Assembly: GCF_000425365.1 (NCBI RefSeq)
Contig: NZ_AUDH01000001.1
Span: 310,001-374,000, forward strand
DNA length: 64,000 bases
DNA from: Rubritepida flocculans DSM 14296
GTDB lineage: Bacteria > Pseudomonadota > Alphaproteobacteria > Acetobacterales > Acetobacteraceae
Direction: 5' to 3'
Part shown: positions 57,599 through 64,000 of the stretch, piece after piece
Position numbering within the stretch: the first letter of the stretch is position 1
How the letters are laid out: every line of letters starts with the position of its first letter
Made by a program: the position numbers and the translations under genes
Notes under the pieces: model-generated
What the model was told of the DNA's origin: nothing
Databases searched by the model: none
The model's input: only the letters and a program-made list of their open reading frames with translations

Positions 57599-58009
57599 AT
57601 GCCGCAGCACTTCCTCGTCAAATCGGAGCCCGACGTGTTCTCCTGGGAGGACCAGGTGCGCAACGGCGTCGAGCCCTGGACGGGGGTGCGCAACGCGCAG
57701 GCGGCGAAGTTCCTGCGCAGCATGGCGGTGGGCGATCTCGCCTTCTTCTACCACTCCAACATCGGCAGGGAGATCGTGGGCGTGGTGGAGGTGGTCCGCC
57801 CCGCCTACCCCGACCCGACCGACGAGACCGGCCGCTGGGTCGCGGTGGACGTGCGCGCGGTGAAGCCCGTGGCGCGCCCCGTCAGCCTCGCCGCCATCAA
57901 GGCCGAGCCGCGGCTCGAGGGCATCGCGCTGGTGCGCCAGTCGCGGCTCTCGGTCATGCCCATCAGCCCCGAACACTGGAGCGTGCTGTGCGAGATGGCG
58001 GGGATTTGA
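57599..58009 (+). CDS. EVE-domain protein
   Basis: 136 residues, a single EVE (PUA-like) domain: HFLVKSEPDVFSWEDQVRNG, WTGVRNAQAAKFLRSMAVGD, AFFYHSNIGREIVGVVEVVR, WVAVDVRAVKPVARPVSL and LVRQSRLSVMPISPEHW. EVE domains bind modified bases in DNA or RNA; the solitary form (as in the eukaryotic THYN1 family) is conserved in proteobacteria. No restriction or methylation genes adjoin it. The downstream Rieske gene starts at a TTGA overlap with its stop. Confidence 0.9.
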   Translation: MPQHFLVKSEPDVFSWEDQVRNGVEPWTGVRNAQAAKFLRSMAVGDLAFFYHSNIGREIVGVVEVVRPAYPDPTDETGRWVAVDVRAVKPVARPVSLAAIKAEPRLEGIALVRQSRLSVMPISPEHWSVLCEMAGI

Positions 58010-58356
58010 CGCGCGGCCTGCGGCTGCTCTGCCGGCTGGAGGAGATCCCGGACGGCGGGGCGCGCGGCTTCCCCGCGCCGCCGGGCGGCTTCACCGGGCT
58101 TTTCGCCATCCGCCGCGGCGGGCGCGTCTTCGCCTATGTGAACTCCTGCCCGCATATCGGCCTGCCGCTGGAGCCGGTGCCCGACCGTTTCCTCGACCGC
58201 AAGCGGGAGATGATCGTCTGCTCCGCCCATGGCGCGCGCTTCCGGGTGGAGGATGGCGAGTGCGTCTCCGGCCCCTGCATGGGCGATGCGCTGGAGGCGG
58301 TGCCGGTCACGCTGCTCGAGGGCGCGGTCTATGTGCCGGAGGATGCGGGGCGCTGA
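58006..58356 (+). CDS. Small Rieske [2Fe-2S] protein
   Basis: 116 residues forming a minimal Rieske domain. The cluster ligands are Cys and His in VNSCPHIGLPLE and in MIVCSAHGARFRVEDGECVS (CxH and CxxH). No signal peptide, membrane helix or disulfide pair is present, so it resembles ferredoxin-type Rieske proteins (NirD/BphF-like) rather than bc1 subunits. TTG 58006 overlaps the EVE stop (TTGA); GTG 57988 is an alternative start. The partner oxygenase or reductase is not nearby, and its electron-transfer role is unknown. Confidence 0.82.
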   Translation: MTRGLRLLCRLEEIPDGGARGFPAPPGGFTGLFAIRRGGRVFAYVNSCPHIGLPLEPVPDRFLDRKREMIVCSAHGARFRVEDGECVSGPCMGDALEAVPVTLLEGAVYVPEDAGR

Positions 58357-58384
58357 GGCGCGCCGGCCGAAGCGCCGGATCTGT

Positions 58385-58471
58385 CATACGGTCGGCAGGG
58401 CATGCCGACCGTATCGCGCGCAGGGTTGGCGTGGCGGCTGCGCGCCAAAACAAAGGCATACCAGCGGCCGC
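58385..58471 (+). repeat. Dispersed palindromic repeat, copy C
   Basis: The copy has a slightly decayed palindrome (58385-58415; left arm CATACGGTCGGCAGG), the common middle with CGCGCCAAAACAAAGGCATA (58441-58460), and the terminal CCAGCGGCCGC (58461-58471). It sits between the convergent Rieske and SirB1-family genes, where the palindromes could act as terminators. The orientation matches copies A, B and D. Confidence 0.87.
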
Positions 58472-58476
58472 CCGTC

Positions 58477-59325
58477 TCAGTTCAGCCGGTTCCGCAGCTC
58501 CTCCATCAGCCCGCGCAGCCGCGCCGCGCCCTCGCCCTCCGGCTCCAGCGCCAGGGCGCGATCGAGGCTCTGCAGCGCGGCGGCGATGCGGTCCAGCCGC
58601 TGCAGCATCAGCCCCGCCTCGCGCCACAGCCCCGCATGGTCGGGCGCGAGGCGCAGCATGTCCTGCGCGCAGGCCAGCGCGCCCTCGATGTCGCCGGCGC
58701 GCAGGCGGCGCAGCTTGATGTTGTTCTGCAGGCGCAGCAGCACCGCGCGCTTCGTCATGGGCGCGACGAGGCCCGGGCGCAGCTCCGCCCGCGGCCCCTC
58801 CACGCGCTTGATCAGCGCGCGCAGCTCGGGCGCGCCGAGCGGGGCGCCGCCGCCGAACACGTCCACCAGCAGCAGCCCGCGCGCATGGGCGAGCCCGATG
58901 AGGAAATGCCCGGGGAAATCCACGCCCTGCGCCTCCCACCCCGCGGCCTCGGCGGCGTGCAGCCAGAGGATGCCGAGCGCCACGGGCAGGCCCTTGCGCC
59001 GCTCCAGCACGCGGATGAGGTTGGCGTTGTTCAGGTCGTCATAGCGTTCGCGGTCGCCCGAGAAGCCCATGTGCTCGTGCAGCAGCCCGGCGAGGGCGGC
59101 GCGGCGGCGCTCGGCCTCGCCGGCGTCGGCGGCGGGGTCGGCCACGGCCAGGGCCACCGCCTCGCGCGCGATCAGGGAGAGCTCGGCCGCGGCGGCGCGC
59201 CAGTCCGCCTCGGGCGCGTCGATGCGCGCGAACTGCAGCGCCACCGCGGCGATGTCGAGCTCCGCGTCGGGCAACTGGCCCGCCGCCTCCAGCGCGGCGC
59301 GGGCCTCGGCCGCGGGGTCGGCCAC
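58477..59325 (-). CDS. SirB1-family transglutaminase-like/TPR protein
   Basis: About 282 residues. An N-terminal transglutaminase-like domain (about 60-180: [79 protein letters not shown]) is followed by two or three TPR helices ([20 protein letters not shown], then [20 protein letters not shown]). This matches the SirB1/YchA family of unknown enzymatic role. GTG 59325 is chosen; a CTG at 59334 overlapping the HIT stop is possible. It follows the HIT gene closely and probably shares the his transcript. Confidence 0.8.
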   Translation of the reverse strand: MADPAAEARAALEAAGQLPDAELDIAAVALQFARIDAPEADWRAAAAELSLIAREAVALAVADPAADAGEAERRRAALAGLLHEHMGFSGDRERYDDLNNANLIRVLERRKGLPVALGILWLHAAEAAGWEAQGVDFPGHFLIGLAHARGLLLVDVFGGGAPLGAPELRALIKRVEGPRAELRPGLVAPMTKRAVLLRLQNNIKLRRLRAGDIEGALACAQDMLRLAPDHAGLWREAGLMLQRLDRIAAALQSLDRALALEPEGEGAARLRGLMEELRNRLN

Positions 59326-59330
59326 GCGGC

Positions 59331-59717
59331 TCAGCCCCGCGCGAGCATGGGGCCGAGCGGCCGGCCCGCGAGGATGTGGACGTGGAAGTGCGGCACCTCC
59401 TGCCCCGAATCCGGCCCGACATTGGCGAGCAGCCGGTGCCCCGGCTCGTCCAGGCCGAGCTGTTTCGCCACCCGGTTCACCGCGCGCCAGAAGCCCGCGA
59501 TCTCGGCGTCGCTCGCGCTCGCGTGGAAATCGGCGGCCGAGACATAGGGGCCCTTCGGGATCACCAGCACATGCACCGGGGCCTGGGGCGCGATGTCGTG
59601 GAAGGCGAGCGCCCATTCGTCCTCGAAGACCCGGCTGCTGGGGATTTCCCCGCGCAGGATGCGGGCGAAGACGTTGGTCGGATCATAGGGCGGCAGGCCG
59701 GAGACGGGCATGGGCAC
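59331..59717 (-). CDS. HIT (histidine triad) nucleotide-binding protein
   Basis: 128 residues. The histidine triad HFHVHIL lies near residue 112, preceded by [20 protein letters not shown] and [16 protein letters not shown]. This is the Hint branch, which hydrolyses nucleoside phosphoramidates; its substrate in bacteria is unclear. Starts at 59717 or 59711 are both possible. It lies 45 bases downstream of hisE, in the same direction, as often seen in alphaproteobacteria (hisE-HIT pairs). Confidence 0.92.
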   Translation of the reverse strand: MPMPVSGLPPYDPTNVFARILRGEIPSSRVFEDEWALAFHDIAPQAPVHVLVIPKGPYVSAADFHASASDAEIAGFWRAVNRVAKQLGLDEPGHRLLANVGPDSGQEVPHFHVHILAGRPLGPMLARG

Positions 59718-59762
59718 TCCTCGGGGAGGTTCTCGCCCCCGATCCTGCCACAGCCCGGGCCG

Positions 59763-60281
59763 TCAGGGCAGCTTGGTGGTCTGCGCGAGCGCGAGCAGCG
59801 CCTTGGGGCGGGGGCGCGAGGCCTTCTCGACGATGCCGGAAACGCCCTCGCGCCGGCGCAGCTCCGCCCAGATCTCCTCGGGGCGGATGCCCGCGTCCAC
59901 CAGCACCACCATGAGGTGGTAGAGCACGTCGGCGGCCTCGCTCACCGTGGCGGGGCGGTTGCGCGCCACCGCCTCGATCACCAGCTCCACTGCCTCCTCG
60001 CCCAGCTTTTGCGCCACCTTGGGCGTGCCGCGCGCGAGCAGCCGCGCGGAGTGCGAGGCCGCCGCATCGCCCGCCAGGCGCCGGGCCTCGATCGTCTCCC
60101 ACAGCCGGTCCAGCACGCGGGCGTCGCCGTCGGTGGGCGGCGCGAAGGGGGCGAGATGCGCGGCCTCGGCCTTTCGGACGGCCTTGGGCGGCGCGAGGGG
60201 CACGGCCGGCACGCCCTCGGGCAGGGGCAGCTTCGCGGCCTTCTTCTTCGCGGATTTCCCGGCCTTCAGCAGCTTCGCCAT
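59763..60281 (-). CDS. hisE: Phosphoribosyl-ATP pyrophosphatase with basic N-terminal extension
   Basis: 172 residues. The HisE core occupies about 65-170: [55 protein letters not shown] (acidic metal site) and [13 protein letters not shown]. It hydrolyses PR-ATP to PR-AMP, the second step of histidine synthesis. The core alone is about 107 residues; the first 60 form a lysine-rich then Pro/Ala-rich extension ([20 protein letters not shown]). ATG 60281 shares one base with the hisF stop (TGATG). No later start with better context is obvious, but an internal start cannot be excluded. Confidence 0.9.
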   Translation of the reverse strand: MAKLLKAGKSAKKKAAKLPLPEGVPAVPLAPPKAVRKAEAAHLAPFAPPTDGDARVLDRLWETIEARRLAGDAAASHSARLLARGTPKVAQKLGEEAVELVIEAVARNRPATVSEAADVLYHLMVVLVDAGIRPEEIWAELRRREGVSGIVEKASRPRPKALLALAQTTKLP

Positions 60282-61051
60282 CACGCCATCTCCCGCACGC
60301 GGCGCACGGGCCAGCCCGCCGCCGCCAGCGCCTCCTTCGCCTGCCCGATGCGGAACAGGCCGTCGTGGAACACGCTCGCCGCCAGCAGCCCCGTGGCGCC
60401 GGCCGCCGCACCCTCCACGAAATGGCTTAACGAACCGACGCCGCCCGAGGCGATGACCGGCACGCGCACCCGCCGCGTCACCGCGCGCAGCAGCTCGAGG
60501 TCGAAGCCCTGCTTCGTGCCGTCGCGGTCCATGGAGGTGAGCAGGATTTCCCCCGCCCCCAGCGCCGCCACCCGCTCGGCCCAGGCCAGCGCGTCGAGGC
60601 CGGTGGGCCGGCGCCCGCCATGGGTGAACACCTCCCAGCGGCCCTCGCCCACCCGCTTCGCGTCCACCGCGACGACGATGCACTGGCTGCCGAAGGCCTC
60701 GGCGGCGCGGCGCACCAGGTCGGGGTCGGCCACGGCGGCGCTGTTGATGCTCGCCTTGTCGGCGCCGGCCAGCAGCAGGCGGCGCACATCCTCCACGCTG
60801 CGCACGCCGCCGCCCACGGTCAGCGGGATGAACACCTCGGCGGCGGTGCGCGCCACCACGTCGAGCATGGTGTCGCGGTTCTCGTGGCTCGCGGCGATGT
60901 CGAGGAAGGTGATCTCGTCCGCACCCTGCGCGTCATAGGCGCGGGCCTGCTCCACCGGATCGCCCGCGTCGCGGAGCGAGACGAAGTTCACGCCCTTGAC
61001 GACGCGCCCATCCTTCACGTCCAGGCAGGGAATGATCCGCAGAGCGAGCAA
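60281..61051 (-). CDS. hisF: Imidazole glycerol phosphate synthase cyclase subunit
   Basis: 256 residues, a TIM barrel. Catalytic Asp residues lie in [19 protein letters not shown] and [12 protein letters not shown]. Phosphate-binding loops are [20 protein letters not shown] and [17 protein letters not shown]. It makes IGP and AICAR from PRFAR with ammonia from HisH. A 260-base gap with repeat copy D separates it from hisA, and a weak promoter-like pair may lie just upstream. It overlaps hisE by one base. Confidence 0.97.
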   Translation of the reverse strand: MLALRIIPCLDVKDGRVVKGVNFVSLRDAGDPVEQARAYDAQGADEITFLDIAASHENRDTMLDVVARTAAEVFIPLTVGGGVRSVEDVRRLLLAGADKASINSAAVADPDLVRRAAEAFGSQCIVVAVDAKRVGEGRWEVFTHGGRRPTGLDALAWAERVAALGAGEILLTSMDRDGTKQGFDLELLRAVTRRVRVPVIASGGVGSLSHFVEGAAAGATGLLAASVFHDGLFRIGQAKEALAAAGWPVRRVREMA

Positions 61052-61134
61052 GACCCGACAACCTTCGCGCTCATCCAGGCGGAAGGGTCCGCCGGGGCGC
61101 TAGGCTATGGGGAGTTTCGCGCGCCCCCGCAAGT

Positions 61135-61257
61135 GATACGGTCGGCATGACATGCCGACCGTATCGCGCGCAGGGTTGGTGTGGCGGCTGCGCGCCAAAA
61201 TAAAGGCATACCAGCGGCCGCACCGGCTTCTCAGGAGGCGAAATCAGCGGCCGCTGG
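61135..61257 (+). repeat. Dispersed palindromic repeat, copy D (type 1 plus type 2)
   Basis: Copy D combines the perfect 31-bp palindrome (61135-61165), the common middle (one change, CCAAAATAAAGG) and the type 2 module CCAGCGGCCGC ... GCGGCCGCTGG (61211-61257), whose core shares GGCTTCTCAGGAG and CGAAATCA with copy E. It fills much of the hisA-hisF gap, on the strand opposite to those genes. Compared with copy B, it looks like a 25-base insertion flanked by GCGGCCGC on both sides. Confidence 0.88.
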
Positions 61258-61311
61258 TATGACATGTCCGGCGGTTGAGCCGCTTTCCCGCACGTCAAGA
61301 AATCGCGGCCC

Positions 61312-62043
61312 TCACGCGGCCGCGAGCTTCAGCGCCGCCGCGGGCTCGATGCGCCCCTCGTAGAGCGAGCGGCCGAGGATGGCCCCCGCGATGCCCGAGG
61401 CCGCGGCGGCCTTCAGCGCCGCCAGATCCTCGAGCCCCGCGATGCCGCCCGAGGCGATGACCGGGGTGGCCAGCGCCTCGGCCAGCGCGCGCGTGGCCTC
61501 CAGGTTCACGCCGGAGAGCATGCCGTCGCGGTCGATGTCGGTGTAGATGATGGCGGCCGCCCCGGCATCCTCCAGCCGCAGCGCGAGATCCCGCGCCGGG
61601 AGGGTGCTGGTCTCGGCCCAGCCCTCGGTCGCCACCAGGCCGCCGCGCGCGTCGATGCCCACCGCCACGCGGCCGGGAAAGGCGCGGCAGGCCTGGCGCA
61701 CCAGCGGCGGGTTCTTCACCGCCGCCGAGCCGAGGATGACGCGGCTCACGCCCCCCTCCAGCCAGGCCTCCACCGTCTCGATGTTGCGGATGCCGCCGCC
61801 GAGCTGGATGGGCAGGTCCACCGCGTCCACGATGCGCGCCACCGCCTGGGCGTTGGCCGGGCGGCCGGCGAAGGCGCCGTCCAGATCCACCACATGCAGC
61901 CACCGGAAGCCCTGGGCGGCGAAGGCGCGCGCCTGCGCGGCCGGGTCCTCGGCATAGACCGTGGCCTCGGCCATCTCGCCGCGCTTCAGGCGCACCACCT
62001 GGCCGGCCTTGAGGTCGATGGCGGGGTAGAGGGTGAAGCTCAT
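61312..62043 (-). CDS. hisA: ProFAR isomerase (HisA)
   Basis: 243 residues, a TIM barrel paralogous to HisF. Motifs: [20 protein letters not shown] (Asp), [40 protein letters not shown] (Asp), [20 protein letters not shown] and [20 protein letters not shown]. It opens the ribosyl ring of ProFAR to PRFAR, the HisFH substrate. It overlaps the GNAT gene by four bases. Length and residues are normal. Confidence 0.96.
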   Translation of the reverse strand: MSFTLYPAIDLKAGQVVRLKRGEMAEATVYAEDPAAQARAFAAQGFRWLHVVDLDGAFAGRPANAQAVARIVDAVDLPIQLGGGIRNIETVEAWLEGGVSRVILGSAAVKNPPLVRQACRAFPGRVAVGIDARGGLVATEGWAETSTLPARDLALRLEDAGAAAIIYTDIDRDGMLSGVNLEATRALAEALATPVIASGGIAGLEDLAALKAAAASGIAGAILGRSLYEGRIEPAAALKLAAA

Positions 62044-62621
62044 CCGATGCGCCCCAGCGCGGCGGCGCTGGGCCTTCCGCCCGGCACCTCCAGCACGCGG
62101 TAATAGAAATGGCCCGCCACGGTCTGCCCGTCCACGCGCGCATAGGCGGGGTGGGTGCCCCAGCGGATGTAGCCCAGCGCCTCGAACAGCGCGATGGCGC
62201 TGGCCTGCGTGGCGCGCACGTCGAGGTTGATGACGCGGATGCCCATGGCCGCCGCCCGCGCCTCCACATGCCGCACCAGCAGCCGCGCCAGCCCGTAGCC
62301 GCGCGCATAGGGCGCGATGAAGGCGTGGGCGAGCTGCGCCGAGAAGGCCTGCGCCTCGTTGTTGCGCGGCGGGCGGATGAGCTGCGCGCTGCCCACCACC
62401 TCCCCATCCAGCCGGGCGATGAAGAACTCGCGCTCGGGCAGCAGCAGCAGGTTGGTGAAGTGCCGCTCCAGCGTCTGCCGGCTCTGCACCTCCAGCCAGC
62501 CGAAGCCGCCGCCGTCCAGGATGGCGGCGTTGGTGGCGTCGCACAGGCTCGCCAGATCGTGCGGGGCGAGGGACTGCTCCACCCGCTCCACCGCGAGGTC
62601 ATGGACGGTGCCGCCGCTCAT
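62040..62621 (-). CDS. GNAT-family N-acetyltransferase
   Basis: 193 residues. The GNAT fold is visible in [40 protein letters not shown], the acetyl-CoA motif [21 protein letters not shown], and motif [21 protein letters not shown] followed by YIRWGTHP. The substrate is unknown. It overlaps both hisH and hisA by four bases, so it is part of the his operon. A GNAT gene inside the hisH-hisA interval recurs in alphaproteobacteria, but no role in histidine metabolism is established. Confidence 0.87.
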   Translation of the reverse strand: MSGGTVHDLAVERVEQSLAPHDLASLCDATNAAILDGGGFGWLEVQSRQTLERHFTNLLLLPEREFFIARLDGEVVGSAQLIRPPRNNEAQAFSAQLAHAFIAPYARGYGLARLLVRHVEARAAAMGIRVINLDVRATQASAIALFEALGYIRWGTHPAYARVDGQTVAGHFYYRVLEVPGGRPSAAALGRIG

Positions 62622-63262
62622 GGCCGCCAGCGCAGGAAGTTGCCGAGCATGCGCAGCCCCACCGGCCCGCTCTTCTCGACATGGAACTGGGTGGCCAGGA
62701 TGTTCCCGCGCGCGAGAACGGCCACCACCGGCCCGCCATAGTCGGTGGTGGCGATCACATCGCCCGGGGCCGCGCCGCGCCAGGCGTAGGAATGGACGAA
62801 ATAGGCCTGGTCCCCCGGCAGCAGCCCCTCCAGGAAGGGGTGCGCGCCGGGCGTGAAGTCCAGCGCGTTCCAGCCCATCTGCGGCAGGGGCAGCGGCGCG
62901 CCGTCCGGCCCGCGCGGGTCCATGGGCGCGACCTCGCCCGGCAGCCAGGCGAGGCCGGGGGTGACGCCATGCTCCAGCCCGCGCTCGGCCAGAAGCTGCA
63001 TCCCGACGCAGACGCCGAGGAAGGGCACGCCATGCACCCGCACCCGGTCGTAGAGCGCGGCCACCATGCCCTCCAGCGCATCCAGCCCGGCGCGGCAGGC
63101 GGCGAAGGCGCCCTGGCCGGGCAGCACGATGCGCTCGGCCCGGCGCAGCGTTTCGGGCTCATGGGCGATCTCCACCCGCGCCGCGCCGCCCGAGGCGCGC
63201 TCGATCGCCCGCCGCACCGAGGCGAGGTTGCCCGAGCCGGGGTCCACCACCGCGACGATCAT
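62618..63262 (-). CDS. hisH: Imidazole glycerol phosphate synthase glutaminase subunit
   Basis: 214 residues, a class I glutamine amidotransferase. The nucleophile Cys is in FLGVCVGMQLLAERGLEHG, with His and Glu in ATQFHVEKSGPVGLRML. The GNLASVRRAIERA start and LPGQGAFAACRAGLDALEG are typical of HisH. It supplies ammonia to HisF. It overlaps both neighbours by four bases. All catalytic residues are present. Confidence 0.96.
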   Translation of the reverse strand: MIVAVVDPGSGNLASVRRAIERASGGAARVEIAHEPETLRRAERIVLPGQGAFAACRAGLDALEGMVAALYDRVRVHGVPFLGVCVGMQLLAERGLEHGVTPGLAWLPGEVAPMDPRGPDGAPLPLPQMGWNALDFTPGAHPFLEGLLPGDQAYFVHSYAWRGAAPGDVIATTDYGGPVVAVLARGNILATQFHVEKSGPVGLRMLGNFLRWRP

Positions 63263-63666
63263 GCGCGCGGCCCCGCGAAGAGCGGCGCGAGGCGGGGCTC
63301 GGCCGCCAGCGCCCGGGCGAGCGCCGCCTCCTCGCCCGAGGCCAGCACGACATGCGCGAGCCGCCAGCCGCGGCGCGTCAGCGTCCAGCGCCGCAGGTCA
63401 TGGCTGTGGAGGCCGAGCAGCAGATGCAGGCCGAGCAGCGCCGGCCCGTCCAGCGGCGCGGGCAGCACCAGCGCGAACAGGGTGAGGAGGAAGGCGCCCA
63501 GCGCCGCCGCCCAGCAGCGATGCGCCGCGAGCCAGAGCGGCCCGAACAGGAAGGCGAGCCAGGAGAACCCCTCGGGGATCAGCCGCGCCGCCTCGGCCGG
63601 CGGGGCGGTGGCCGGCACGGAGCCGCGCGCGGCCCCGGGCGGCAGGAGCACCGTGTAGGCGCGCAT
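63259..63666 (-). CDS. DUF2628 membrane protein
   Basis: 135 residues. An N-terminal soluble part (MRAYTVLLPPGAARG) and LIPEGFSWLAFLFGPLWLAA precede two membrane helices (CWAAALGAFLLTLFALVLPA and ALLGLHLLLGLH). The final basic domain includes LRRWTLTRRGWRLAHVVLAS. The motif P-E-G-F-S-W-x-A-F-L-F-x-P-L-W-x-x is typical of DUF2628, a small membrane family recurrent between hisB and hisH in alphaproteobacteria. It shares one base with the hisB stop (TGATG). Function unknown. Confidence 0.85.
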   Translation of the reverse strand: MRAYTVLLPPGAARGSVPATAPPAEAARLIPEGFSWLAFLFGPLWLAAHRCWAAALGAFLLTLFALVLPAPLDGPALLGLHLLLGLHSHDLRRWTLTRRGWRLAHVVLASGEEAALARALAAEPRLAPLFAGPRA

Positions 63667-64000
63667 CACCCCTCCAGCGCGCCCTTGGTGGAGGGGATGG
63701 AATCGGGCGCGCGCGGGTCCGTCTCCACCGCCGTGCGCAGGGCGCGCGCGAAGGCCTTGAAGCAGGCCTCGGCGACATGGTGCGCGTTCGTCCCCGCCTT
63801 CTGGACCATGTGGCAGGTGAGGCCCGCGTTCATCACCAGGGCGCGGAAGAACTCCTCGAACAGCTCCGTGTCCATGGCGCCGACCTTGTCGCGCCGGAAC
63901 TCCACGCTCCAGGCGAGCAGCGGGCGGCCGGAGATGTCGAGGGCGCATTCCACCAGCGCCTCGTCCATCGGCACCACGGCGTGGCCGTAGCGGCGGATGC
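63666..64000 (-). CDS. hisB: Imidazoleglycerol-phosphate dehydratase, C-terminal part
   Basis: About 111 C-terminal residues are visible; the gene continues past the right edge. It shows RRYGHAVVPMDEALVECALD, ISGRPLLAWSVEF, TELFEEFFRALVMNAGLTCH, and the metal-binding AGTNAHHVAEACFKAFARAL. This is the second half of the HisB dehydratase with its HH-xx-E manganese site. It turns IGP into imidazole acetol phosphate. It is first in the visible leftward his run and overlaps the DUF2628 gene by one base. Confidence 0.95.
   Translation of the reverse strand, partial: IRRYGHAVVPMDEALVECALDISGRPLLAWSVEFRRDKVGAMDTELFEEFFRALVMNAGLTCHMVQKAGTNAHHVAEACFKAFARALRTAVETDPRAPDSIPSTKGALEG

Noticed and set aside
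61052-61134. Promoter for hisF (TTGCGG-17-CATAGC on the minus strand)
   Set aside because: Only half of the consensus bases match; not strong enough to list as a feature.

Overview
The window is one very GC-rich, densely packed chromosomal segment from an alphaproteobacterium. The gene set suggests Rhodospirillales, probably an Acetobacteraceae member of the Roseomonas type. The supporting genes are three Bug-type tripartite-tricarboxylate receptors, a 180-kDa-class NAD-glutamate dehydrogenase, a split histidine cluster, a ccmCDEFGHI operon, PHB reductase, MetW, and several alphaproteobacterial DUF families (DUF2125, DUF2939, DUF2244, DUF2628, DUF4189). The taxonomic placement is inference. 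No phage, insertion sequence, transposase, CRISPR array or plasmid gene was seen.

Layout. 1-6.4 kb: a partial secreted protein, a WYL regulator, tRNA-Leu(UAA), an epimerase/Bug/SDR operon, a DUF2125 protein and ChaC. 6.4-13.7 kb: a methyltransferase-HNH fusion, a benzoylformate decarboxylase/Bug pair, and a tightly coupled operon of a cupin (ribosomal oxygenase-like) protein, an OmpA-like protein and a secreted four-repeat protein. 13.7-22 kb: NAD-GDH, an MFS transporter, DUF2939 and a third Bug receptor. 22-29 kb is a surface-glycan locus: an RgpF-like protein, rmlDCAB for dTDP-rhamnose, an ABC-2 polysaccharide permease without its ATPase, and gmhA/gmhB for ADP-heptose. 29-36.5 kb: nth, a two-component system, a DegP-like lipoprotein, a TRIC channel, an MFS transporter and tsaD. 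36.6-40 kb: a heme block (hemC, hemD, mitofilin-like, hemY). 40-52 kb: gpsA, rlmJ, a lytic transglycosylase, proA, phaB, a candidate small RNA, metW, an exported SOD, HIBCH and two solute receptors. 52-57.5 kb: cytochrome c maturation. 57.6-64 kb: EVE and Rieske proteins, then SirB1-HIT-hisE-hisF-hisA-GNAT-hisH-DUF2628-hisB.

The most unusual structure is not a conventional gene. (1) In the ccm operon, tandem duplications at the ccmE/ccmF junction (26-bp period) and the ccmF/ccmG junction (62-bp period, twice) have copied the overlapping ATGA stop/start. This leaves three micro-ORFs in an unbroken chain of ATGA overlaps. (2) A palindromic intergenic repeat family, with 31-bp palindromes and NotI-core modules, has four full copies, one partial copy and two degenerate copies. 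All full and partial copies lie in the same orientation. (3) A plus-strand sRNA with a clear intrinsic terminator and a CU-rich loop lies between phaB and metW. (4) rlmJ appears to start at ATC directly after the TAG of the preceding gene. (5) One protein fuses a class I methyltransferase to an HNH nuclease domain.
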